From Scatophagus argus (Eukaryota; Chordata; Actinopteri; Scatophagidae): a DNA stretch of 64,000 nucleotides. Each line of letters begins with the position of its first letter. Positions within the stretch are counted from its first letter, which is position 1. Under the pieces are notes generated by a model. The model did not search any database. It was not told the origin of the DNA and saw only the letters and a list, made by a program, of their open reading frames with translations. The stretch is from assembly GCF_020382885.2 (NCBI RefSeq), contig NC_058511.1, forward strand, positions 18,156,504 to 18,220,503. The letters run 5' to 3'. Below, in pieces: positions 52,709 through 64,000 of the stretch. Made by a program: the position numbers and the translations under genes.

Positions 52709-53225
52709 TGTCACGATTGGGCGGCGTCGCTGACGCAGAAATTAGCTGAACCCCGATGCAGAGTCAAAAGGAGCGGGCAGGCGAGGTGGTCCAAAAACAA
52801 TTGTCTTTTATTAATTATAACAAAAAACAACTTAGTAGCGCACTCTTACTGTGGCAGAAGATCTACAAAAAAACATGGCAAGGCATGGCAAGGCAAAAAG
52901 ATCCTGACATGACGTGGGGGAAAAAACACAGACGCTCTGACCAAGGTGACTGGGAAGACAGGGACTAAATAGACAAGACAACGAGACACAGGTGACACAC
53001 ATCAGGAGGGAGAAAGCAATCAGGAAAACTAAAAGCAAAGCTACATGAATACAGGGCACACAGGGGAAGAGACACTTTCAAAATAAAACAGGACATGACA
53101 AAAACCTTGAACATAATACATGGAAGCACAAGACAACATGGAACATGACACATGGACAGAAATCAAAAGACAAAGCATAACAAAAACACCAGGCATGACA
53201 GAAAACCACCAGGCATGACAGTTTT
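52704..53225. mobile_element. non-autonomous DNA-element-like repeat with terminal inverted repeats
   Basis: The body is 52709-53220. The ends TGTCACGATTGG and CCAGGCATGACA are inverted repeats matching at 9 of 12 positions. A 5-bp direct repeat, GTTTT, flanks it (52704-52708 and 53221-53225). The inside is A-rich with many GACA/AACA words and resembles a repeat common in fish genomes. The 3' terminal motif ACCAGGCATGACA occurs twice in a row. It encodes nothing recognisable. Confidence 0.7.
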
Positions 53226-54946
53226 GAGTAGCAATCTAACTAATGCTTTCAGCTTGTAGGAAATGATAAAAAAAACAGATTGTAAACTATTGAAGTGATA
53301 AGCTTAAATTATTGATATAATATCAAAACTGTTAGATTTGGACAAATAAAAGGACAAAACTGGATTATTTCACTGGAGGAGAAGTAGCGATGCTTCAGAA
53401 AATACAGAATTTAGTTTTCAAATCTAAACATGAGCCAGTTACAGATAGTATCACCTGCCCTCATCAATGTTTGTAGACAATTAGAGCAGAAGCCTGCTCA
53501 GAGACTTAACCTCCTAGAGGTTACATCTCAGAACCAGACCCAAAACAAAAGCAGGTGTCAGAACCCAAACCTCATGACAGGTAGGTGAATAATAAATGAG
53601 TGCATTTGGTAATTGCATGTGAAAAAGATTAAACTGTACATTACCTTTGACCTCACATGTTCTCATAATGTTACTTTGATTAAGGAGACCGCAAACCTGT
53701 GTGTCTCCTAATTCAATAACAAGTTTTCTTTTCTCACGTCTCTCTCTGTTGAGTGATTCACCTGCAACACTGACAATAACACACCTGCCAGCTGACGCTC
53801 TTGGCAGGTGAAGTCTTGTTTTCCCTCTGGTTTCATGGCCAAGGACATGAATCACTCACACAAGAGATAAAAGAAAACACTGCTTTGCACAAGTGTTTCA
53901 CTCCAGAGCTAACAGATGAGAAAAAACATTCAAGGTTGCGTGATTGTACTTCTTTATCTAAGATCTGTGTAGCCATTTCTGTTCTTTCTCAAATGTCAAG
54001 GTTTTCTTCGCACCTTAGTTTCAGGGTCAACCTGCAGATGAAGGGGAAAAAAAAATGTCACAGCAGCGCATCAACTTCTGCTGAACTCTGTGCGTTTCAG
54101 GTCTTTCTCCTTGGTGCGCTCTTATGTAAACTGATCCGTGAGCATTTCAGTGTACCTGAACTGTTCCTGTGGGAGTTATGAAAGGACAAAGGCTGCTTAA
54201 TTTCACGTTATTCTGGTCAGTTTTGCCATCTAGGCAGTAATAGGACTCTCTCCTGTCTCTTGCAAGGCAGTGTTCTCACACTCTTTGTGTTGTGCGAGAA
54301 AAGTAACTATATCACTTATTGTCAGGATCCCTTTGTTGAGAATTAAATGCGCCATTGTTATCACAGCACCAGGACTGTCTTATGGGCACACCTGCACCTG
54401 TCTGCCACTTGATAGGCAACATATCAGCTCTGAGACATGTCTGTGTTCATTTCCCAGAGTTCGTTACGGTCATATGGTTTTTGTGGTTAAACAGGACTTC
54501 ACTGTCTGCTCAATGACACTGTGACAGTAACAGATGTACCTGGCCTTGCTGTCACCTGATCATCTCTGTCTTGTTTTGTGTTCCCGTGTCTTTTATGTCC
54601 AGGGGTAACCCAGTCATCAGGCGATCTTTTGATGAAGCAATACTCTCCCGAATACAGGGACTGTAGGAAAATATTCTCCATCTTACCCCTTCTTGCCTTG
54701 TTTTTTTTTTTCTTTACTTTACTTGACTTTTTCTGTTTGATCTGACTCTCTTTTGCTGTACTTTTATTTTGAAAGCAGAGTCACCACTGTTCTGACAAAT
54801 CTTCCTGATTAGAATCAGAGTTTAGAAGCTAAAACTAAACACTCCCTCTTTCTCCATTTAGTCAGATGTAGTTGTTTTCTTTCTTGCCCAGTGTGGCAAA
54901 AAGGACTGCTGACTCGCTGGATGATGTCATCTCCCTTCCTCAGCAT

Positions 54947-54988
<42 letters not shown>

Positions 54989-55424
54989 GAAGAGGAGTCT
55001 GTTTGTAGAGTTTAATTAAAGAGGAGGGCTGACGGTGAATTATTGTCCCCTCAGTGGGTCTGCTTAAAGATAGTGTTCATATAACTGGGCAGCAATGGGG
55101 GGAAGGAGGTCTCCAATTAAATATGAGCTGCATTGTAATATTTATGTGTGCTTATTTCAACCTCCGTGTTTCTTCTGTGTGACAGTGTGCACCCTTGTGT
55201 ATGTGGGTGTAAGTGTGAGTGTGTGTTTACTGTATGATCTCTTGTCCAGTACCAGAGTGTTTGAGGCTTCTTTAGTTCTGGTCAGCGTGTGTTGCACCTC
55301 TCACATCAGGACGCATCATACCAGCTGGTCTTATTTGTCAGCCACACGATGGAGCATAAGAGGTGACCTACCCATGAACTGCGCCGTTTATACTGACCAA
55401 TAAGAGTCAAAAGTAACTAGTAAT
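53226..55424 (+). other. enah: putative enah intron 1, non-coding section
   Basis: No exon found. It holds a long AC microsatellite at 54949-54985. The stretch just after it (about 54990-55090) has balanced composition and may be conserved. Chance frames reach 126 codons. Confidence 0.4.
54949..54985. repeat. (CA)n microsatellite
   Basis: A perfect CA run of about 37 bases. Confidence 0.97.
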
Positions 55425-55877
55425 GTTAATTTTAACTTCTGGCTTGTAGTGTGGGCATTTGTAGTGCATTATAATGTGTTCATAATGCCTTATGATTACA
55501 CTCCACACACAGGATGCTTTCTGAGGCATGAACAGTCATGAAACATTATAGATGTGACTTCTGATCAATTTTAATCTCAAAGGTCTAATTATTGCAGATG
55601 CATCAATATGTTGATGGTGATGGGATGTCTTTAGTTGAGTATGGGTAGTCTTTATGCATTATAAGCCCCATCAGTCAACCTCTAGTTTATAACTTGTCAA
55701 CCGCAATCCATAAGGCACTAGAACTTATAATTCATAAGCTCCATCTGTCATGTTTAATGATTGGTGTTATAGTGCATCAGAAAGCATCATGTGTCTTATA
55801 ACTGTAGTCATAAAGCATTAGGAGTGTAATATAATTCATAATGTGCAATAGATGTGGTCTTCATAGAAAGTATTACC
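55425..55877. repeat. MITE-like element rich in CATAATGCATTATA-type words
   Basis: About 450 bases packed with variants of GCATTATAA and CATAATGC in both orientations. It ends in GAAAGTATTACC, whose reverse complement starts GGTAATACTTTC, as in the termini of common fish non-autonomous DNA elements. The 5' edge is approximate. No coding capacity. Confidence 0.5.
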
Positions 55878-57405
55878 ACCATGGGAAATAAAAGTTTGTT
55901 AGATTAAGGCAGTACACAGTGAAATATTGCTACTGTTATTACTTTATTTGTATTAATATGGATTTTACTGTTACAGGAAATGCTGTATAGCAAAAAATGT
56001 TCATTTCTTGGGGTGCTTATTTAACATTTGGTTGACACACCACTGGAATGATTGTATTTTCAACCAAATGTCTGTCTTCTGTTTACCTGATGGTTTTGCT
56101 GAAAAGTAAATGTAATAAACGTAAATGCACTAAAATAAAATGACAGGAGAAAGAAGACATCTCGCTACTCACTTCCATCTGTTTCTTCTACATGCACCCT
56201 TTCTCTCTTCTTTATACATCCTCCTCTCATCTCTTCACCTCTTCCTGTGTCTCTTGGGTATGAGTTTCGTCTTTACATTGTACAGCGTAGTCAAATGTTT
56301 ATAGTATGTTTAGCAAATCGTATGTATGTGATTACTCTATGGTTAAGGGCACATTCCTGCCTACTGTAACTGTACCGTAACTCATTCAATTCATCGTTAA
56401 CTGAGCATCATTAACATGGTAGCGTACATTCTTAAATGGTAATTATTTTCTTATATGCTAAGATACATATGTCATAAGTTTGAGCAAAGTCACCGTAGCC
56501 TGTGCTCATCAGTCACACTTCTGTTTGTTGGATATTACAAAGCCAAGTTTAAAAGTTTCTTAAGACTTGACACCAATTAAGCACTTATACATCTATAATG
56601 GCCATCATGATGGAAATATCTGATGACTGAGCGCTCCCTGCCTCCTTCTGTCTCCGCTTTTCCGGCCTCTACAACGCGTCTCCTCTCCCTCCCTCCTTGC
56701 CCCCTCTTCCTCCTCTCCTCCCTCGCATCATCTGTGCTGCTAAAAGAGGCAGGAGCTTGTTACAGGTGCCTCACGCCGCTCTCTCATTTTCCCTTCTCAT
56801 CCTCATCCCTCTTTGTCGTCCTCTCCCTCTAATTGATTCTAATAGCTCTTGATGTGTGTGCAGTGTTTCGACAGCTTTTGACTGTGTGCTTAACCCAAGT
56901 GTGACAAACTGCTCTCTCTTGTCGCAGACCTTTCATCCGTCACAGCCTGTTCCCGGGGGCACACACCGCTTCTCTCCCTGCTTTTAAAAAGTCATTTTAA
57001 TAGTTTTGTCTGTTAAGGTGGCAGCTCTTGTCTAGGACTACAGCAGTAATTGTACATAATCATATGCAATCATTTATCTCTGAATGATGGTAAAACATGG
57101 AGGCGAACCAGCTGATCTTCCACTACTGCAAAACTGTTAATGGTGTATCTATTATCTCTAATATATATGATGATAATTTGAGCAACAACACAAAGTATTT
57201 GTGTGTGTAGATGCACATGTGTCAGTCGGTAATGTGTGGTGTTGAAGCTCTAGTTAAGCACAGTGTTGGCTGAGAGCATCAGCGTGTACGTTAATGTGCT
57301 GAACAAAGGCACAAATCTCTCCTCGAGCCCTTGTTGTTCCAACCTCGAGAGTTTGGTACAGTCTTCCCTCGCAGCCCTGTCTGTCCCTCACTGTGTATTT
57401 GTGTA

Positions 57406-57447
<42 letters not shown>

Positions 57448-59280
57448 ATAACCCTCTCCTATGTTTGCTGTGTTCTCTGCCCTACCCTGAAAACACAGCA
57501 CATTGGCAGCCCTTACACATGCTGATAGAAAAGTGCTGCCTTATTGTGGTGTGATTTCATGCCTGTCAAACCAACATCCAATGTGAACAGAGAGGGAAAA
57601 AAAGCCCTTCCTTTTATTTTCAGCAGTAGTAAGTAATTACATCAAACCTTGTAGCCTTCAGGGTGAGTCAAGTTTAATTGAAACCCTGGAAAAAACATGT
57701 TCAACATGTTGATCCTTTGTCAGTGACAGCTGCCCCCAACTGAGCTGTGAAATGAGTACCAAACCTGTCCTGAACTGTCTAAATATAATAAAGCTTGTGA
57801 TGTGGTTTATTTGTAGAATGATATTTTGTATAATGTTCAGTACAAAGGATCATAAGGCATGGTCTAACATTTCGTGCTGTGCCGACACTCTATTTATGAG
57901 TCTGTGATCGCTGTCCTAACTTCCTAACTTAGACCAATGGGAATCCTGCGGATTCAATGTTTTGACTGTTTCACGAAATGAAAAAAACCATTGCCTGACC
58001 TTGACCAAAGTGGTTGCACTGAACCTAACCAACAATTGGGATTTATACCTTGGACCGTTGTAGCTGACAAACTGCTGCGGTACTATGTTGTTTTAGTCTC
58101 GAGGCATAGCGTTAGGGTTGACTAGCATCGTCTCGACTGTTAAACCAATAATCTGCTTATTGAATCCCTTCTGATTCAGCTGTTGGTATTTGTTACTGGA
58201 AATTTTAAGGTTTCTGTTATTTACTAAAATAACAAAAGGACTCAGTTTAGATCTGTGCTTTTGTTGACAGATTAAACATGTGTATGTCTGACACAAACAC
58301 ATGAGGCTGACTTCCCTTTGTGCACCTTATTTTTCACAAGCTGCTTGCTAAGAGTAAGGGAAGACACCATTCAGAGCTATTAATTTGATTATTGATTGAT
58401 ATACACTGACATAGATAATTAAACTGGAGACCACTTTCCTCTCTGCTGGCCTTGTTAAACTATACACATTGTCCACATATTGTGTTCAGAACATTGGAAA
58501 TCAAGAGCATTGCAGTCAGAAATGTGACAACCAATGCAGGCAAGGAAAGGGTTACCCTTACCTCTAGAGCTTGTCATCACCAGCTATGGTTATAAAAGTC
58601 TTTGATTTTGGGGTGGCATAGTGAATTACTGCGCTTGTCCCATCTACAGAAACTTGAAATCTCCTTCATAGCAGCATCCCGTGTTCCAGTCTGACCTGTG
58701 GACCTTTGCTGCATGTCTTCCCCTCTTTCTCAACCCCCATTTCCGGTCACTCTCTCTGACTATTCTATCCATTAAAGGCATAAGTGTCCAAAAAAATGTA
58801 ATTTCAGAAAAGGGCCCGCATCTATCTTCATCACTACAGTAATTAAGTCATTTTCAAGCACCTTCTAAACATGCCATTGCGTAAAGATATCAGATATTAT
58901 AACAGTGCTTTTGGTCATGATTTTACATGGACCAGTAGTAAAGATAATGATGTGAATAAATATGTGCATATTGTTGGGTAGCCCCATAACGTTAGAGTTC
59001 ATTATTGACTCCATTCAGGCTTATGTTTTTCTTCAGTACATTGCCAATTGATTACAGCTGAAATGGAAAGAATGAAAATTAATTAAAGTGTAATCTCACA
59101 GAGACAGGCCTTCAATATGCTGCACACAGATGCACCATATTTCAACAGCGGATGTAAAGCATCGCAGTGTTGCTGAGAGTGTTGGTGTGCAGTGAAAAGG
59201 AGAATCCCTCCTGTCAGGACTGCGTGTTTGTCAGACACTCGACTAATCCTCGTTCCAGTGCCACCAAACATCACTAATTC
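55878..59280 (+). other. enah: putative enah intron 1, non-coding section
   Basis: No exon or RNA gene recognised. It contains a pyrimidine-rich block at about 56640-56830 and a GT microsatellite at 57409-57446. Confidence 0.4.
57409..57446. repeat. (GT)19 microsatellite
   Basis: A perfect GT run of 38 bases, preceded by interrupted GTGTATTT units. Confidence 0.97.
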
Positions 59281-59339
59281 TGGCTGCTCTTTTTTTCTTT
59301 TTTTTTTCTTTTTTTTTTTATCAAACTCTCTTTAGCATA

Positions 59340-60133
59340 TTTATTTTGGAGAGAGTGAGAGAGATGAGTTGGGTGGGTGTGTGGTCGAAATAGAGAGAGT
59401 GTGAGCGCGTGGAGACTCACAGAGATAAAAGCAGAGCACGGAGCTGGGAGAGAAGGAAAGGAGGGAGCCACGGGCAGATGAAAGAGGGAGAGATCAAGTG
59501 AGAGACAAAAGGTATGGGATGGATGTAGCAGAGGGAGCCAGGCGTGAGGAAGAAAAGTGACAGAGAGCAATAGAAGAGAAGGAACATCCCCCCCAGCCCT
59601 CCTTAGCTTAGCTCAGCTGGGCTATGTGATACCACCGCGGTGATTTCCCCCCTAACATCTCCCCAACAGCCTCCGCCACGGAGCGCAGGATCAGGAGCCT
59701 GTTGCCTGGATACCCCTGCTGAGAATCCAGGATTGAACCGTGTGTGGCGTATTTTCTGGCTGCTACAGCTGCCATGGGAAAAAACACAGCTGGCTGCCTG
59801 CATAGCTCCCGTTCTCGCTGGCTGACTCGTTAACTTCGCACATATGAATAAGGAAGGAATCACCCTGATACTGGGGCTTTGAGCAGAGGAGGTGGGAGGC
59901 TAGGGGTGGGACGGGGTGACTGACACTGTGCTTTGGATGATGAAGAAAGCTGTTCAGTAGAGAGGGAGAGAAAGCAGAGAGATTAGCTTGGCTATAGTGA
60001 CGGAGCGGAAGCGAGGGGAGACCCTCAGACAGGGGAGCTTAGGAAGGGGAAGGCTGGTAGGAGAGGAGAGGGAAGAGGAGTGAGGCTGGCTGGGTTAGTT
60101 CAGCAGGAAGGGGGGCAGTAGCTGTGTGGAGAC
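59340..60133 (+). promoter_or_regulatory. purine-rich candidate promoter and 5' UTR for exon B
   Basis: After a T-run at 59289-59319 the sequence becomes strongly GA-rich on the plus strand for several hundred bases, with a moderate rise in CpG. It leads directly into an exon-like segment with a strong donor at 60226. This is compatible with a TATA-less promoter and untranslated leader, but no start site could be fixed. Confidence 0.3.
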
Positions 60134-60225
60134 ATGCAGATCCAGTCTTCTGGTCCACAGTCCAAAGCCTCCAGCTTCATCCTCAGTCAGAGATGTGTGC
60201 TGGCTTCCAAAATGGAAATCCACCG
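60134..60225 (+). CDS. candidate alternative first exon B of enah
   Basis: An open segment from ATG at 60134 runs 30 codons plus two bases to the donor GTACGT at 60226. An in-frame TAG at 60119-60121 lies just upstream, so this is the first possible start. A second in-frame ATG at 60212 has a strong Kozak context (AAAATGG) and would give MEIHR. The exon ends in phase 2, like the ATG-AG exon at 25941 and candidate A at 51233, so all three could splice to the same EVH1 exon. The peptide starts MQIQSSGPQSKASSF and has no recognised domain. The long GA-rich leader supports a first exon more than for candidate A, but no homology was recognised and expression is unproven. Confidence 0.4.
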
Positions 60226-61578
60226 GTACGTACCTGCTGTCACAGAGTTGTTCAAGTGGCTACTGCTTCTTCTGTGTTTCTTCCTTAACCTGTTTTTATT
60301 GTTGCTCGTTGTTTGTCAATGAGAGGAGAAGGAGTCATGAGTGTTTCTGTTGATGAGCTGTTTTACTGACTTTAAAGAGGCCATGTTATTCTCATGCTCA
60401 GCTTCATACTTTGATTTATGGGGTCTACTAGAATAGGTTCACATGCTTCCAATATCTAAACAAAACATTTTTTTTCATTTTTTTTTTCATTGCTGCAGTA
60501 CCTCAATTCACCCTCTGTCTGACTGTTTCTTTAAAGCCCCCTTCAGCTCTGATTGGTCAGCTTGTTCAGGAATTAGCATGTGAGCTGAGGATCTCTGCAA
60601 CCAGGAGATCACAATAACCAACTTTAACAGCACTGGTAGCCTAACTATCACCACAATAACTACTTCTAAACCAAAAACTTCTCCACACCAGCAGGAACCT
60701 GATCCAACAGTGAACTCACTGCACACTAATGCTACGACTTTATGGCGTGAGCTGCTGTTGTTGCAGGGTGCTGGGCGTTAAAGTTACACATTATTGCCAA
60801 GTGAATTAATATAGCTGTATTGTTACCTTCATGACATGTCTGTCAAGTAAATGTACATACAACAGCCAAAGCATGGATTTACCTCTTTATAACAAGAAAG
60901 CTAATGCTGACCAAGCTAGCGTAGCAGTACGATGTTCCACAAAAAGCAACATGAAATAACTGTAAGGCCTACTTTCATCCAACCTATTACTCTCATTATA
61001 TAGTTGACATCAAATGAGGCTAAACCTTGACAGTGGGAGTAATATATATATATGCATTAGCCGAGCAGCATGCTAACATCAGTTACAACAGACTAACCTA
61101 CAAAATAAACAGCAAGACAACATAATTGTGCCAAAACTAGATGTTGCAAATGCAGCTTCATTTGGAATAACTGACTGAAATTAAATCATTCAAAACACAA
61201 ACTGCTTTGCCTTAGAGTTTGTAAATTTGGAGACATTTTGCTGCACCAAAAAGGAACTTAAGTATCTGTCTGTCAAATATGGCTTCAGACAAACTCTCTT
61301 CCCATTTTGTTCAAATTGTAAGTACTAAATCTTAAACCTGAGATGAAGACAGTTTTTGTAGGTAGTTTAAAGATGGTTAGTCTTAGAAGAAAAGAATCAT
61401 GTTCATGCCACAAAGACTTTAATTTAGATAAAATAGGAAGTTTGTTTTTGATTTAATCTTGCATTTATAATCCTAAAAGCCAACTCTGTGCTGAGCATCC
61501 TTATGTGTGAGTCAATCTGAATCTGCTGCATTTATTAAGTCCTTAAGCTTTCAAAGTTCTGAAAAGTGACAGGACAGT

Positions 61579-61694
61579 ACCATCATGGACTTGTCTTCTT
61601 ACCAGATAACAGTTTCATCCACATGATTGATAGTGCCTTTTTTAAAACCTACTCATAAAATTTTGTGTGCTGTCAGTTTCATAATTGAATCATG
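61579..61694 (+). repeat. 116-bp direct repeat, copy 1
   Basis: Matches 63140-63255 at all but two positions (C/T in AGTTTCATCC and T/A near the end). Starts ACCATCATGGACTTGTCTTC and ends ATAATTGAATCATG. The flanks of the two copies differ. Confidence 0.95.
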
Positions 61695-63139
61695 GTTGAT
61701 TCTGCCTGTGAGAGAAGGATGTTTCGTCCCTTCTCCTGCCTGTGTGCATGTTTCCCTGAGGGCTTGACGACGATACAGCCAGCTACATTGCTTACCTCTA
61801 TGTCTAGCAGCTGTAACTTAATGTTAAGCAAGAAGACAGTGCTTAATTATGGATGCAGTTTGCTAAAATGTCAGAAAACATCTTTCTTTGGCTCAGTGGG
61901 CAAAATATTTTGTTCACTTGGAGGGAGGATTCCCTCTGGCATTCAGTGAAGGGAAGTTTTTATCAGAGAATAAAAATAAACAACTCCATGTCATTGTGTC
62001 TAAATGGCTAATGGACTGAGTAGACATCATTCAGATAGATAACCTATGTTCTCAAGCAGAGCAAGCATCAGCACTGTTTCAGTGTACTGAAACCGGTCAC
62101 TGAATGTCACAGCTTCAGGGATGATGGTCTGTACCTGACCTACACCTCCCTGTGGGAAAAGAAAAACAACACACATTCCCTGAAGCATCACTTGTGCACT
62201 GCAGTACATTTAACTAAAGCAGCATTTAGAATAGAAAATACTGCTCGAACAAAAACCTACATGATCACTCTCAAACCCTGTTTTCTTAGTTGATTTTCTT
62301 TTATTTCTTCAGGGCAAAGGCAGACTAAGTCCGAATCTGCTTAATGTTAGAGAAATCCAGCAAACTGTCGCCGTCTTCGTCTCATTCTCGATTTTTCTTA
62401 GGGAAGTGAGGGAGGAAGATAAAATAGAAGACTCAGCAATCTTGTGTTTCACCACTCTGTGTTCTCTTTCATTAAGTCTTAGTAATTTTGTGATTAGTTT
62501 GATGGATAAGGTGAGTTTAAATAGTTATTCTGGTCCTGCCTTGGAGTCAGACGTGATTGATGCCCATTAAATGGTGGCATCTAATTAAAAAAGAGCTCCA
62601 CACGCACTCATAGTATAATCTGCAAATGTTTAAACACAAATGGCTTGGGCTACATTTAAGGAAAACTCATTTGTACGAAAGATGTTAATTTTATTCCCTC
62701 AGAAAAAAGAGCTTTTGTTTTATGATTTAAATGGCACACAGAGATGAAACAACACTCAAATTAAAAGCAAGGAGCAAGAAACAGTGTTGCTGCGTAAGCA
62801 GTCAAATCACAATGAAACAAAAGAAAACAAAAGAATTTCAAGAAAAACATTAATAGTCATGGTCATAGAACAAGAAAAACATTAAAAACATTAAAAATTG
62901 GAAATAAATCTTTTTAAAAACATTTGATTTGCAAGCTGCATTTGAATTTATGGCTATGCAAGAATCTGTTATCAGTTATGTATCACGGTACAGGGGTTAT
63001 GATTCAGTATAATGGAATCAGTTGCATTCGTGCTTACACTTGTGATATGTGCTTAACTTCTTCCTGTCCAAGTTGATGCTGTTACATTGGAGTGGAACAG
63101 TCATAAGGCATGACACGAAATGAATCACATTAAACATGG

Positions 63140-63255
63140 ACCATCATGGACTTGTCTTCTTACCAGATAACAGTTTTATCCACATGATTGATAGTGCCTT
63201 TTTTAAAACCTACTCATAAAATTTTGTGTGCTGTCAGTTTCATAATTGAAACATG
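63140..63255 (+). repeat. 116-bp direct repeat, copy 2
   Basis: Second copy of the repeat at 61579-61694, same orientation, about 1.56 kb downstream, with two differences. It does not resemble any transposon family that I recognise. Confidence 0.95.
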
Positions 63256-64000
63256 TAAATTATGAATTAAAAGCAGATAAACACTTAAGTTATAGCCCTA
63301 ATTTGTATGTAATTTCATGCGTACTGATGTTTGCTGTATATTGATGCACTTTAAAAATGTGACTTTGACAGCCAACGTTTTTTTCACAAAACACATTTTG
63401 ACATAGTAGGAAGAGTGCACTGTTACTTATAGCATTAACAATGGCTCTAGTGTCTCAGTAAGTCATGACAGTGAGCCAGCTTGCACAGTACCAGGACCCT
63501 AAAACTGAAGCAGCTTACAGGAACTGACCCATCAGTCATTTTATTATTTACACTACAGCAGTGCTTTTCCTTCAGGTGACACATAACAGCACCATTTTAT
63601 CCAGGACACCATAAGAGCATTTGCCACACAAAGCTTTCCACAAGTCTCATTTGTCCCATTCACAGGTGAATGTTAGGCAACTCGACTAAATTTCACAGGT
63701 ATTTTATGAACTTTGAATTGCATTTGGCCTCAGTCTGCTGTTGTGCTGAAACAAGCTTATACAGTTGCTGATCTGAAGGCTTCAATTGTTGGTTTCCATG
63801 GTTATATACGAGGAGTGAAAGCAGAGCGCTGCTCAGTCCGGTCCAGACCTGCTCTGTGGTCAATGTGTTCCCTGTCCCTGGGTGAATGGGAACGTGATTT
63901 GACTCTTGTAAAATGTGCCAGGCTCCCAGTTAACACACGGGCTGCACTATGAACCCTGAAAACGTCCTGCAATGCACTCTTCTGTGTGTGGTGTGTATGC

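Larger units (their letters stand above)
60226..64000 (+). other. enah: putative enah intron 1, section to window end
   Basis: AT-rich intronic DNA. It contains a pair of near-identical 116-bp direct repeats (61579-61694 and 63140-63255). No EVH1-coding exon was seen before the window ends, so the next exon must lie further downstream. Confidence 0.5.

Overview
This is vertebrate nuclear DNA, almost certainly from a ray-finned (teleost, probably percomorph) fish. Its genes are split by short GT-AG introns, (CA)n and (CT)n microsatellites are abundant, and it carries repeats typical of teleosts: tRNA-derived SINEs, a Tc1 relic, a fish LINE 3' end and Harbinger-like and other MITE-like DNA elements. 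There are no bacterial operons, phage genes or CRISPR arrays. Almost every open reading frame longer than 60 codons in the intronic and intergenic DNA is chance.

Four genes can be supported. (1) Positions 482-2354, plus strand: the last seven exons of slc5a6, the sodium-dependent multivitamin transporter; its 5' exons lie before the window. (2) Positions 16608-12943, minus strand: a complete four-exon tcf23, a class II bHLH factor of 203 residues. (3) Positions 21788-20210, minus strand: a complete three-exon srp9, the 86-residue Alu-domain subunit of the signal recognition particle. (4) From 25941, plus strand: a first coding exon holding only ATG-AG before a consensus donor. I assign it to enah (Ena/VASP actin regulator), because the split start codon fits that family and because srp9 and enah lie head to head, as in human. 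No EVH1 exon is visible downstream, so about 38 kb to the window end would be enah intron 1.

Layout: slc5a6 and tcf23 converge across about 10.6 kb of 3' UTR-like and repeat-bearing DNA. tcf23 and srp9 are in tandem on the minus strand, with a SINE and a LINE relic between them. srp9 and enah diverge from a 4.2 kb spacer. In human the first pair lies on 2p23 and the second on 1q42, so the window joins two blocks that are separate in human.

The most interesting signal is inside the putative enah intron. Two further exon-like segments, ending at 51233 and 60225, each have an in-frame start codon, an upstream in-frame stop, a good Kozak context and a strong donor in the same phase as the first exon. 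They are candidate alternative promoters giving different N-termini. Other points are a near-identical 116-bp repeat at 61.6 and 63.1 kb, a nested inverted-repeat block at 28.8 kb, and several well-delimited transposon insertions with target duplications. I found nothing that amounts to a novel biological system beyond these.
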